A stretch of DNA of 64,000 bases, from positions 4,464,001-4,528,000 of the forward strand of contig CM075102.1 in assembly GCA_037576195.1 (NCBI GenBank), in the 5' to 3' direction. Position numbers and translations under genes: made by a program. The notes under the pieces are model-generated. The model was not told where the DNA came from. It made no database searches and was given only the letters and a program-made list of their open reading frames with translations. The stretch's first letter is position 1; the number at the start of each line of letters is the position of its first letter. The stretch comes from Phytoseiulus persimilis (Eukaryota; Arthropoda; Arachnida; Mesostigmata; Phytoseiidae). Shown here in pieces: positions 19,501-31,058 of this stretch.

Positions 19501-20892
19501 ACCCCCCGCCTCGCCGTGCATGTGCGGCTCTCTATCATCTGCGATTCTAGCTGCGCGAGTTCACCAGCCCTGTGCGCGAGCAATCGTTCCTCATGCCCAT
19601 TGTCATGTCAGGGACGAGGAGGAAGTGCGTTCTTTTATCAATGCGGAAGGCTTATCTCTGACTCCAGGTAGGCCCGCCAACGGAAACTTCGCCTGTGGCG
19701 ATGACAATCAAAAGACTCGCTGTCGATTCCCGCTGCTTGCTGCCTCCTGCAACAACACATTCAGGCTCATTCTCGGAGCCCGGCACGTAGACGCTACGTA
19801 CATTAGCGAATTGGCTCTCGCTTACGGACGTCGGTGCCGACGATTGGAGCAGCCCGTATACGAATGGATAGCCGCACCAGAACCATTCAGCGTGTTCACC
19901 ATGATCGCAGCATAATTGTTCATACATAGCTATACTTCGAATGGCCATCGGTGGTGGGAGAGTGCAGGCGCTTTATTGCTTGCGTCGGTGAACGTGTGTG
20001 CCGATATCTATCCATTCTATGTCTGCCTGGCAACGCATTGTTCCCGCTGCGTTCGAGCCTAGCAGGGAGTTCCGGAATATGGCTGCGAGCCATGACGGAA
20101 GGTCCCGTCAGATTCAGTCGGTTTCGATCATCACTTGTGGCTCCCAACGAAGTGGTTGGGTCGACTGGCGAAACCACCCTGCGAATAACATGGTGCACAC
20201 CAAGCCGCAGTGCGGAATCGCGTGTGCGCAACAGCCACCCCTGAGCTATCACGGAAGAAGCTTCGTCATTGCAGTTGTATCTGCGGTCGCTCAGCTTGAA
20301 ATTCAGTTCAATGGTTCGTTGAGAACGTCTGTTCACTTTCGTTCTCGGAAACGTTTCTCAGAGGCTGTGGAGATGAGCTCCGAGCAACCGATCGAAGACC
20401 CGATGTGACCGCTACGGAAAAGTCGCCATTGCAGACCAACGACAACGAGCTCGCTCGACGAGGTCCCCGGGCACTGAATTTCCTCTCCGCGGAGGACACC
20501 TCAATCATCTATCCATGCATATTCTATTATTCTGACTGTACCTACAGGAAAATCAACTTCCTCGGCAGTAGAATATGACTGCAAATCTTTTTTTTTTCGC
20601 CCCAAACCGTTGAGGAAGGGAGAGGGAGTCCTCGCTCTGACTCCGCGACTGGCAACTGAACTCATTCTCAGTATTGTCGACTACAAACTATAGCTGTGTG
20701 AAGGCCGACAAGAGCGAGAAGTCCGACCGCGAGCCGTGGGTTCGATCGCAGCATTCCAGGGATCTCGCCCACGAACCTTCCATGCGAGACCGGTGATCGA
20801 ATGGATGTTTCCTCCGATTCGGGTCAATTTTCACTGAATGATCCCGAGGCTCGAGGAACGGTTCCTCGAGCCCGTTCCCGGGAGTTATTGGG
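16565..20892. other. Gene-poor stretch between the hairpin and the first poly-C tract
   Basis: No recognisable coding sequence. The stretch holds a CGG/CGA trinucleotide tract at 17473-17510 and a run of CCGA units near 19100-19120. Open frames are short and give no family match by eye. Confidence 0.45.
17473..17510. repeat. CGG/CGA trinucleotide tract
   Basis: A short run of GGC units followed by GAC units. It reads as poly-Arg or poly-Asp in the overlapping frames. Simple-sequence repeat. Confidence 0.85.
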
Positions 20893-20916
20893 CCCCCCCC
20901 CCCCCCCCCCCCCCCC
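20893..20916. repeat. Poly-C tract (24 bp)
   Basis: A pure run of 24 C on the + strand, the longest of four such tracts in this window. Confidence 0.95.
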
Positions 20917-22512
20917 TCCATCATCATCGAACTCTCTTCCATCGGACGAACCCCTAAAAATATCAGAGGTGCGGACGCGTGGCGAAAGTTTCCAGTACGC
21001 TGAGAACGATTCTCGAGAGGGCCTCCCGATCTTGGACACAAAAATCAGCCGAGACGGATTTCGGCTTTGATCGATTAATCGATTCCGATTTTTCCCTACA
21101 CGTTTTGCGAGAATCTGTTAAAAACGCTCTCGAGAATTCCTCGGCGAGTGGGCGCTGTGCGGAAGGCTCGAAGAAGCGAGCCATCGGCATCCGATCGAGA
21201 TAATGATAGCGGCGGCGAGCTCCTCAGTGGAGAGGCGTTTCTTTCAGGAATGAATCGTGTACTTCCAAAAAAGCCCAAATCCATGCAATCAAATCTTGAG
21301 AAAGGTTTACGCCTCCCAGGAGAACCCCTCTCTTAATGATTTCCAACAGTCCGCCCTGTTAGGAGGTCCCCGACGGAAGGACCGTTTTGTTTATTACTCC
21401 AGATTTTTTCATTCAGGATAAATCGCTATATCCATCTTGTATACGTGGAAGCCTTGAGCGCAGAGTCCGGCGCGTTCCATGGCGGCGACATTGGATGTTT
21501 AGCACATCTGCTGAAGACATATCTGATTATTCGGTGTCTTGGACATCATCATCACCATCTGAAACGGTGGCGAGTCGACTGCCGCTGCGAGGAAACACAA
21601 CACCAGGGGTAGCGCGAACATCTGCGAATGAGTCGAGGAGAGATCAACGCATGTTGAATTAGGGTGACGCGGTCGATCTCCGAGAAATCCGATCACAGTG
21701 CTATCCCACGAGTCGAGCCTCCCAATAATCTAGATCCCATTCTGAGTTTCGATCATGACTACAGGAAGCCCTCGCATAGTGCGATGTTGCAAAGTCTGAA
21801 TACGACAGCACGGTTGTCCAAGGGGTAATCATGAAGCGGCCATACCTTGATAGACCTGTTCAAGAAACTTATTCTTCTTTCATGTTCCCAGCCCGAATAT
21901 TCGCATAGTCGGCGTCGGGTGATACGAATCTGGAAACTGCGCTATCCGAGGGCTTCCTGTTTTTCACTGCAATCCACTTCCTGTAATTTTTGGATTGTGA
22001 TTTTGGAGACAGTTGATTTCTGCATTTTTACGCTCGCTTGCCACTCTGACAGCTGACTGATCCAGATGCCTGCAGGCTCGAGAAAAAGTTTGGAACCGGA
22101 GATCCCCCGTATTATGAGCTCCTATCTCACGCTTGTTCTCTCTCCTCGTGGAAGTCATCTTCTACATATATCTATCAAAGACAATGTTTGTGCGTGGTAT
22201 GGTGCCCGGTGAAGTTAGTGGGAAGGAATGCGTGGGACGGGGAATCCCGTGCGAATGTCGAATAGCCTCTGAGCCAGGTTTTGGTGTCGGCTCGGTTGTT
22301 AGTGGTACACGTTTCAGATTGCTGTAGCGAAAGAATCGTTTTCCGATCGAACTTCGCCGTTTCAATGACAGTTATATGGGGTACCGAAGAACGATGAGAT
22401 TTTGGGTCGGTATTAAGTCAATGGTTCCTTCAGGAGTTGAAATCTGGTGAAGTTGCCACCGGAACGCCTCCGTTTGGGGCGAGTTACATCACTAGCGAAA
22501 CGTTCGAGGAGG
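20917..22512. other. Stretch upstream of the Helitron remnant
   Basis: No recognisable gene. The last part may contain the 5' portion of the degraded Helitron, but I cannot identify a terminus. Confidence 0.4.
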
Positions 22513-23933
22513 GCACGCCTAGAAGCGAGCGATGATGCGCGAGTAACTAGGTTGGAAATCGAGCGGGAACGCATGGCTCGACGACTAGATCAGAAGACGC
22601 AGGAAGAGAGATGAGTGAGTCTGCGCGTCTCACGAGAGCCGATCGGTGCTCGTAATTTGGCGGCGGAGGAACGAAGACAAATAATTTTGGAAACCCATCG
22701 CGCGAGGACACAGCTACTCTCCTCTCAGAGACAGGATAGAAAAGGTATCGACGTCAGGGTTAGAGAGAGCGGATGAACCGGGCGCGTCGTTCAAGGGTCA
22801 ACGGTCCGAGCGGTGTTGCGTACGAGGACTGTCCTCAGTATAAATACGGAAGCCATCCGAGCGTTATTATCGGGAACGTGGACGAGGTGTGTGTCTATTG
22901 TCACGCATCGACATACGGGGGTCAGCCTGCAGGAATGTGTAGCGAGAATGGAAAAGTTAAACTGTTGCCCCTGGCACTTTCCCTCAAAGCCTTAGCAGAA
23001 CTTACAGCTAGACTGACGAGAGAATCGAAGCATTGCCTATGAAATATTCGTACGTATAACGCATGTTTTCAATTAGCTTTTTTTGGGGCGACCAAGATTA
23101 TGAGGGAGTATATGCCGACGTTCAAAGTGCAAGAGCAGATGTATCACCGTGTTCAGAAGATGCCCAGTGGCTGTCAAGGAGTTGTCATCAGGGACAGGGT
23201 ACATACGGGGCAACACGCGGGAAGCCCCTCCAGGAAATTCTCTCGCTTCGCTCCGACTCCGCTAGCGGTTCAATTCACCCACTTCAGCTGAGGTGGCGGC
23301 GGAACTCGTGGGAACAGAGTGTGAAGAACGCGATAGAGTTCTCCGGAGTCAAAATCGAGAAGTGAAGATGAAATGTGAAACGCATCACGCTTACGACTCT
23401 TTGCGATATCTGTTGATTCATTGGGGGGAGGTCAAGATGTGTATCATTCTGATATCAAGATGAGGGACCCTCGTACGAATCAATGGTCGGAGAAAAACGC
23501 TCGCGCGATTAACTTCTATTGATATCGATTGATGGTCCGTTGTAACACGTAAGAATCACATCTTGAAATGTCGGAAATCGTTTCAACAACACGTCGTTGA
23601 TATGATTGCGAAAATCGAGATTGAAAGGTTGTTATACATTCGGACGCATCAGAAAGAGCTCCGTGCTGAAGAGTATATCGACTTGCGTGATGCAATCGCG
23701 GCTGGTGAGCGAACGTGAATCGGAGCGAGGTCGGGAAGAGGGTCATATTGGCAGCGACGTTAACGGGGAGTCCGCGAAACATGCATGAATATTCTCGAGA
23801 TACGATGACCTACGTTCGGGATTACGCCCGTCCTGATTTATTCATCGCCTTCACATGCAATCCGACGTGGGTTGAAATCAAGGAACTTTCAATTCCTGGC
23901 CAAGTGACGGTGAAGAGAAATATTACGAGGGTA
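22513..23933 (+). mobile_element. Degenerate Helitron (rolling-circle transposon) coding remnant
   Basis: Pieces in order match the N-terminal part of animal Helitron Rep/helicase proteins. First is an Arg/Glu-rich leader (ARLEASDDARVTRLEIERER, from 22513). Next come YGSHPSVIIGNVDEVC, CHASTYGGQPAGMCSENGKV, ESKHCL, NIRTYNACFQ, FGATKIMREYMPTFKVQ, QQHVVDMIAKIEIERLLYIR, LRAEEYIDLRDAIAAGE and GKRVILAATLTGSPRNMHEY. A TGA at 23040-23042 replaces a sense codon, and several frame changes occur between 23166 and 23720. The Rep HUH motif, helicase domain and both element termini are absent or unrecognisable, so this copy cannot encode a transposase. An autonomous element would normally encode more than 1000 residues. 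Confidence 0.88.
23578..23933 (+). pseudogene. Helitron-like N domain, conserved block, frameshifted
   Basis: This is the best-preserved segment. It includes HVVDMIAKIEIERLLYIRTH, ELRAEEYIDLRDAIAA and then, after a frame change near 23718, GKRVILAATLTGSP, DTMTYVRDYARPDLFIAFTC and NPTWVEIKEL. These correspond to the region just before the Rep nuclease motif. Similarity stops abruptly near 23933, about 150 bp before the element-like terminus at 24087. Confidence 0.85.
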
Positions 23934-24086
23934 TGTTGGACATCGCGCTTCCCACTCTCTTTTCATTACTGCGCAGGTGTATGTATATCTTGCATCGAAA
24001 CCTCTCGACTGAAAATTTTAGGTCGGACTCTCAAGGAACGCTTTTTCTTCCGAGCTCGAGCCCAAAAAGCTGCTGGTTCCCACCAA

Positions 24087-24145
24087 CAGTGGCGTATCCT
24101 GGAGGCAGGGGAGGGGGAGGTGCCCCGGGCGCAAGGCTGGCGGGG
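24087..24145 (+). mobile_element. Element terminus-like sequence CAGTGGCGTATCC
   Basis: CAGTGGCGTATCCTGGAGGC followed by G-rich DNA resembles the common CAGTGGCGTA...-type termini of DNA transposons, probably hAT-like nonautonomous elements. A nearly identical start occurs in the opposite orientation at 50616-50601. I cannot find the matching inverted end within 1 kb, so this is probably a truncated copy. The family assignment is inference. Confidence 0.45.
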
Positions 24146-27100
24146 CGCGCAGTCAGGGGCGCGTAACTGAGGGGCGTGAAACCGTAGTTAATTCTTCCCA
24201 TATACGTCGCGATGAGAAAAACTCGATTCGTCTTCCGAACTAATAGGCGCCCTGGAGATCTGAGGGGCGCACAATCGGAGTCAAGCTGTGAATCAAGTTT
24301 TGTGAATATACGTGTCTGCATTGAAGATTGAATTCTCTCTTGGAAACTAAAGATCGCTCCAGGCGAGTTAGGGTGCGAAAGAGAGATGAAATTCTGTGGA
24401 TCTCGTCAGTTGCAATGGAAATCCCTTTCATTTCGAACACAGGAGCGTGCTCCAGAGGAATGGGAGGGGCACGAATTCGGACTTGCCTCTCCATCTGTCG
24501 AGGGGGCGCAAAGCCGGGGACAGACAGCTCTGTCAACCTCCTGCACTGCAGCCGAAATTCAGTCGAGAAAAAATCGCATCCAGAGAGCTGCGGGGGCCAG
24601 AATCGTAGTTGCAGTTCGATTCATCGAAGAGGCTCTATGATAAGATGAATGGCAATGGATAATTGAAAAATGAGTCTCGATCATCATGGGCCAAGAAAGG
24701 CTGATCGCATTAGCGCTTTCAAGCATTGAAAGAGACGAAACAGAAGAAAAAAGACTTCGGAGCCGTTATAGAAAGTTTTGCTGCACTCGAGGCTCATCGT
24801 GCGCGAGTCAGATCATCACAGTATCGTGATTGAATTCATGGAGCCCGGCGTTGTTTTCCAGTCCCAGAAGCTCCAAAGACTCCTCACGGAGTTTTCCCGA
24901 GGGTTTCAAGGGGCGACCTTCTGCCGGTTTTCCCCGGGCTCAGCTCGAGCTACATACTGCCCACCAACCGTACGCCCGGAGAAAATCCTTCCCCGGCTCG
25001 GTGTCGCGACGCCCAGGACCCGACTAGGAGGAGAGCTCGGATCGTCTCACAAACCTAAGGAATTCCGGAGAACACGGTAAGGCTTCAGGGGAATAGCGGG
25101 TTTGGGAAGAAATATAAGGACATGGTAGGGAGCGTTTTGCCATAATGTGGCGTAGGATGCATCGTCATGCTTGTGATACGGGCGACTCTCAGGGGCGTCA
25201 CCGCCGAGAGAGTTCAGGAAGCGTTGCATCCATCATCACAAAGAGAAACTTGAACATTTCTGCAATAGATGGGAAACGTCGAACAAAGGAAATATTGATG
25301 TCGATTCGTAAAGTCTTCGACAAGTATGCACTAGAGTCGATCGTATCCCGATCGGAACCCACTCCCCACCGACAGGCAGCTCGCTCATGGCGCTCCAGGT
25401 CTCGGGGTGAATCCTTGTGAATATTTTCCTCACCGTTGAATATGTGCTTAAGCAGAACGCAGCAACGAATGGCTATGTATATGAGGTATTAGCGAGCACA
25501 TTGGTATTCGGTAGTTGCGGGCAGTTTCCGGCTGAATAGCCCTTCCGAACGACACCCTCCAGAGCGGAGAACCGGTGGAACACTTCTCAACAGCGGAGCA
25601 TGGAGCGGAGCGAGAGACTGAACGGCCGTTGGAATTCGTGCAAAGCCGATCAATAATCCTTCGGAGAGGGAGACGAGCATGGCTTCGTCAGAACCGTCGA
25701 GGGAATCGCGCCCGTTGTTCTGTACGAGATCTTCGTGGCTTCGCGAGACTATGAAAATGAAGCCGTTCGATGGCCAAGGTTGATCCCGAGCCCTGAAGCA
25801 AGCCACAGAGACTTGAGGGAGAGTTTGTTTGAGCCGTGTTCGCCCCAGTTTCCAGGTGAGGGGCGGTTCTCCTTCCATCACCACCGCTTCTGTTAATCGT
25901 GCAGAAACCTTCACTTGCCGACATTCCTCATTCGGCTGACTGCAGAAGAGTTGAGATAATCACTCCGTGCACCGACACCCTGCTCTGAGAACTCTTGGCG
26001 TCGTACGGCCCATTGCGTCAAGCTGACCATCTGACCGTGACGTCCATCGTGTCAAGGAAACGGAGCCCGCCACTCTCCCGCCGGGTGTTCCCCGGCTAAA
26101 CTTAGCGAACCATTGGACACTCTCCTTGGATTCCCTCATGAGCCATTCACATGACGAGTATTACCTCCTCCTAAAACCTCTCATCTCGCGCTTTGTTACC
26201 CTCCGTCAGGACAAACTGAGAAGCGGTGCCGTTACATGCCTCGAAAGTGAATCCACTCCAAAGACGAGGACTCGCAGTTGTGCACATGGAGCGGAGGATG
26301 AGTTTCGCGAACCATCGAGCGTCCGAGGAAGAGCTGGTGGGGTCCTCGACCTGATACCCAATGTACCCGTGAAGATCTTCTCCTAATTCTGGGGGATTCA
26401 ACGTGCCTTGGTAATGACGAAGGTGGCAGCAAGCAACAAATCTTGGACCATTTTCGACGCTTTCGAACCCCCGAAAATTTTAGTTCGATCTCTGATTTGC
26501 GAGGCTTCACATAACGAGAAGCTTTTCGAGAAGTATTATGCAGAACGTCCCCGGCCTGATCTGGCGATGATTATTATCCGGGAAAGGACCGACCTTCCGG
26601 CTCTTCACGGGTGGGGGACAGCGCCTCAGGCTGGCATGCCGCGCTCTAATTCAGGACTCTGCCCGCGGTCACTTGAACTTGGGGGCCGCGACTATGGGGG
26701 AAAATTATCTTCAGAGCAGATGCAGACTTCGTGCCTCGACCGTGATCCTGCCGCACCTCGTCGTTTTTCTAGAGCGGTTTCCTGCTCATCCCAACTGAGG
26801 TAACATGGAGAGCGAATCGCTCGTCGATACATTGAATTGCATGAGGAGCTTGGCTCCGTGTCTCTCCCACCGTTCATGATACACGGCTTATCTGTTTTGT
26901 CCGCTCAGACAAAGAGGCTCCGTCGATACTTCCTCAGTTTTTCTCCCGTCAAAAGCCTCTTCCTCTCCTCGCGTCGACGAGCAGCGACTCTCAAAATCAT
27001 GGTCTTGCTATGAACGAGCCTTGAAGTCGTTATTAATGGGAGCTCGATCCAGCTCGGAGAAACCGAGCACTAACCACCAACGCGCGAGACTGCCTGAGGA

Positions 27101-27380
27101 GATCCGCAACAAATTCGAAGAGCATTAGCGCCAGCCTCGCTGGCATATTCAACTTTCCCGAAGCAGTTCAATGGATTCGAACGTCTCGCTGCTCGCATGT
27201 TTTCGTATCTCGCGAGTTCGATACATTTTGTGACTGCTCGTCGAAGAAGTGGAAATGTGCCCGACCTGATATTTCGATCCGCAGAGACGATCGGTCTCTG
27301 TTCGATAAGTCGACAGAACGAGTCGTGGTGTTACTTGCACCGCACGGACTTTCGTTGCAGTGATCCCGTTGTCCAACATC
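24146..27380. other. Gene-poor stretch between the mobile elements and the type II membrane protein gene
   Basis: No recognised gene. The first ~500 bp (24150-24610) is G-rich with repeated GGGGCGC words and may belong to the truncated element. The last ~200 bp should contain the promoter and 5' UTR of the gene starting at 27381. A possible 3' splice site (ttcgttgcag) ends at 27360, which would allow a non-coding first exon. Confidence 0.4.
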
Positions 27381-28109
27381 ATGGTGCTTCCGAACGCGGA
27401 TACTCCGAACGAGAGTCCGCTCCTGCGAGCTTTTTATCAACGTTTCTTGATGAAGAAAAAGTTCCTCCAGATCTTGAGCCTCGCCGTCATTTGCGGCCTC
27501 TCGATAACAATGCTCTATCCGAACACGTACGCCCTGCGAAAGGAACAACAAACAGAAGAGAGAGTCTGCGTGAACGCAAGTGAGGATCCTCTGCACTTTT
27601 GCTTCGACGTCGCCCCCCTCTTGAGGGACGTGCGGGCGTTTCCCCATTTCGTGGAAGGCGTTTTCAAGTACGAGTTTTCGTTTGGCTCTCATCAAATTCC
27701 GCTGCAAATCGAGTTCGAACGCGTGGTAAAAATCACCATCGGCTGCTTGCCGCTCATGAGAAACACCACCGAGACGTTGCACGTCATCTTCGGACTCGAT
27801 CGCCTCACGGTGAACGGGAAGCCCGTCGAAGCTACCGTTCCGGAATCCTACGCGTTCCGCTGCGCGCACAACGTCCCGAACCATCTGTGTTCGATGTGGC
27901 TGGGCTCGCTCTACTTCCGCAAGGGTTTCGATCTGGAATACATGCCGGAATACATGCAAAAAAATTCTACTCCGTGCCGCGTGCGACCAATGATGACTGT
28001 CGTCAGGGAAAGGGGAGCGATCATGTGCAACTTCCCTTTCCTCAACCTTCTGTTCGGTGGCTGTGGACCCGAGAACTCTTCGGAACGGAAGAATGGGAGC
28101 CGTTTGTGA
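27381..28109 (+). CDS. Predicted type II membrane glycoprotein, unknown family (242 aa)
   Basis: A single open exon with a good start context (aacatcATGG) and TGA stop. The N-terminus is a short polar segment ending in RFLMKKK. It is followed by one hydrophobic helix at residues ~28-46 (FLQILSLAVICGLSITMLY) and a luminal or extracellular part of about 195 residues. That part has four N-glycosylation sequons (NAS, NTT, NST, NSS) and about eight cysteines (VC, FC, GC, RC, LC, PC, MC, GC), as expected for a disulfide-bonded secretory-pathway domain. The basic residues before the helix favour the type II orientation. A polyadenylation signal follows 45 bp after the stop. The antisense frame (27168-27959) is a shadow. 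I do not recognise the family; it may be lineage-specific. A ttcgttgcag acceptor at 27360 suggests an upstream non-coding exon. Confidence 0.8.
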   Translation: MVLPNADTPNESPLLRAFYQRFLMKKKFLQILSLAVICGLSITMLYPNTYALRKEQQTEERVCVNASEDPLHFCFDVAPLLRDVRAFPHFVEGVFKYEFSFGSHQIPLQIEFERVVKITIGCLPLMRNTTETLHVIFGLDRLTVNGKPVEATVPESYAFRCAHNVPNHLCSMWLGSLYFRKGFDLEYMPEYMQKNSTPCRVRPMMTVVRERGAIMCNFPFLNLLFGGCGPENSSERKNGSRL

Positions 28110-28153
28110 ATCAAGTCGCCTCCCGCGTTTTTCATGTCAAGGAGACACTTGAA

Positions 28154-28159
28154 AATAAA
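28154..28159 (+). terminator. Polyadenylation signal of the type II membrane protein gene
   Basis: AATAAA 45 bp after the stop codon at 28109, giving a very short 3' UTR. Confidence 0.7.
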
Positions 28160-30738
28160 GAATGATGAAACGTGCAGGTGTTGATCAGCCTGCAGACAAC
28201 ACAGGGCGTGTCAGAAAATTTATCTCAACCATTCGCTCCCTTGAGCCGATCTGGAAGTGGGACGTTGATTGTCGACCGGCGGTGCTCGGGAATTCCAAGG
28301 TCGGGGACAAGAATGGAGGCGATGATTACATTGGTCATGAATTTCGAGTCGCAATTCATTCATCCTCAATCACACCGGTAACATTTCACTCTTGGGGCCG
28401 GCCCAGACTCATTTTGAAGAAGCTGAAACGAGAAAGTTTTCCAAGATTTATCTCGGAGGCATTCAACTCTGTTGGAGATTGACTTCTCTTCCTCACGAAA
28501 TTCCCGTCGTGGAACGATTGGACTCGATGGGAGTATCCGCTACGGCCACTCACGGAACTGAAATGTGTAGCATTCCCGGAGACCCGGGTTGTCTCCCGAC
28601 TAAGACATTCGTGAAGGGAGCTCTGACAGCGACCGCGGATTCACCGAAAATGCCGACGCGCACGAATGGAGCTAGGATGCTGAGGAACCGGTCTCTCGGA
28701 GTTGCCGATTTGGGGACCTCTTCTGTTTGGATTTTGGAAACGGCAACTGAAAAAACATGTCCAACGGAGTTAGTGATAGCCGGTGCGTGATGGATACTGT
28801 GTTGTCTCAACGGTGTTTGCATTCCCAACTGCTAAGATTTCAGGTCTGAGAGCTTCACAGAAGAACGGCGCAAAACGTTCGCGAAGCAGTTTCCCCGCTA
28901 CTTCGGAGGTGATCTTGATAGTTTCCATAACTTGAATGAGAACGCTTTCGGAAGTACCCGGTGCGAAAAACCTCCGAACTCGGGACAACATTCGTGAGCT
29001 CCAAGGTTCCTCTAACCTTCGATCCTCTCGCTGCTCGATTCACAGCTCATTGACTCGTGCCATGTCTTCCGCGAAAGTGGGGGAAAATCTTTCAGATCCG
29101 AATCTTCTCGATGAATGACTCACCCTGATTTGCGGAGATGTCTTCTTCAGCTATCGCGATAAGTATACACAAAGATAAAACGAGGATGGTATCCTGCAAC
29201 GACAATGAACACCCAATTCAAATGTGTTGTCAGAGTTCATCATTCTCCTTTTCCACAGAACTCCCTCAATGCAGATGGGCTCTTTCTTCAACGCTGATTC
29301 GGATGTCATGAACTCTTTTACGAACGGACGCTTCGTGGTTTCAGAAGCGTTCGAACAACTGGAATTCCCTCGTGCACGAAATTTCACTTAGTCAACAACA
29401 CGAAATTCGGAAAACTTGCCAAACACACGAAACTAGAAGATGAAGCCATGTTTCTGCGTGCCTCTTTGGTGACTTAGCATTAATCTGGAAGCAGGCCACC
29501 TTGCAGACTTCGGTAGGCAATCAAGCTAAATATAGAAGAGACCTGAAGAGAGAGAACCCTCTCTCACTTTTGCCAGACTGAAGTTACAGAAGAATTCGCG
29601 AGCTCCCAGTTGAATGATCACGAACAGATACAGAGAGAAAAACATCGGGAGGATGCTCGTCAGCGGTAACTGCACTGATTCGCTTTATCTGCGCCAACGA
29701 TCAAAAGTGTAACACGACGTCAGGGATTTTTGGTCAAGGCCAAAGAGCGAAATTTCTCCCCGACCAGAATATACGAGAAAGTCGTTGTTGTCAGTCATCA
29801 TCGCTGTCGGGCGTTGACGTGATTCCACCCTTGCGTTCCGACGGAACTCGGCTGATGGAGTCGTAGATACGCCTCACGTTCCGATGTCCTGCAGAACTTG
29901 AGTGCTATCGGCCCGCATCTTGAGGCACGCTCTGCTGAAGCCCCAGAAAACCATCGACGATGGAGCTTATTCGTCGCACTGGACCCTCATTGTAGCGAGT
30001 GGAAGTTTCCGGAAGGCGTCCGAGATGTTTTCGATCAGGAGGTATTTGTTTTGATGAGTTCCGATCCAAGACTACGGAAGACGAATCGTTGATCTTGACG
30101 TTATCGTTCCATTCAAGGCTCGAACGCGTTTGCTCGAATCGCGTTCGCGACTCCATTGGAGCTACTTCCATTTCGATCTCCACCGGCATTGAGACATGGC
30201 TCTCGGCAGCACCGGTCGCTCGCGAACGATATCGTTGATTCTTGTTGGAAAGGAGCTAGTGACTCGAGACGAATTCCGACGGTTCAAGGAAACGCACCAG
30301 GTATCGCTCGATTTCATGCGCAGCGAGCTGCAGCCGTCTAGTTACAGCCTAGACGGCGGTCGCAGCGGAAACGGCACTTCAGCGAACTTTGTAACGACGT
30401 CGTAGGGTGTCTTATGGGCCGGAGCACCTCCCTCAACGACGTCAGCGAGCACGTTGTTTTTCATTTTTCTAATTCATTGTTTGCTGTGCCTGGACTCGAG
30501 CGCTTTCTCGTCACTGTTCCCTTTTCCGAATCTTCGCCGACGCCCATCCACGCGATCTCTCTCGAGCTCACTCCCCCATCCGCTTCCCATTGGGCCCCTG
30601 CCCTCTTTTTCCCCAACGGGGGACGGGCATCCTCAGCGTCAGGCGTGCTGAACTTGAGCGAGGTCCCCATCCCCGAACTACTCAGACACTCCACCTGGCC
30701 GTTGTATTTCCAGGACTTGTTTACCGAGGCCTCGCACG
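28160..30738. other. Gene-poor stretch
   Basis: Only short frames on both strands. Frames of about 70-130 codons on each strand at 28390-28990 overlap one another and have no recognisable motif or clear splice context. Confidence 0.4.
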
Positions 30739-31058
30739 TCAAAGGCGACGAAAAGTTAATGCGATACCCACGTGCGGATGACCGCACCGCAAGATTTTTC
30801 CTCCTTGGATCCCCCAGGAGGTGTACTCGGCCGGGAGTTCCACCGCCGAGGTAGGAAATCTGTCGTTGGTATCCTTGATGAAAGCGGATTGTGTTTCCAA
30901 GCATAATTCCGTCCGGTATCCGCTGGTAACGTCGGCCTCGAGGGTAAGCTTTGCGGCCTGATGGACTTCCGGACTCTGCTTGATTAGGTCGCCTCCTTGC
31001 TTGCCGAGTTGTGCGCCTTGCGACCAAGAGCCAACAGTTCTTACGGGCGAGCACTTCA
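30739..31058 (-). CDS. Weak candidate coding exon, unknown product
   Basis: About 106 open codons with protein-like composition, including GKQGGDLIKQSPEVHQAAKL, TLEADVTSGYRTELCLETQ and FIKDTNDRFPTSAVELPAEY. A possible donor (gtgggt) follows CGHPH, and an acceptor-like aacggccag lies further along the - strand before another open frame. There is no ATG; the frame opens after a TAG. The opposite strand also has an open frame, so this may be chance. No family is recognised. Confidence 0.2.

Noticed and set aside
27168-27959. 263-codon - strand open frame
   Set aside because: It is antisense to the membrane glycoprotein gene and explained by that gene's codon usage.
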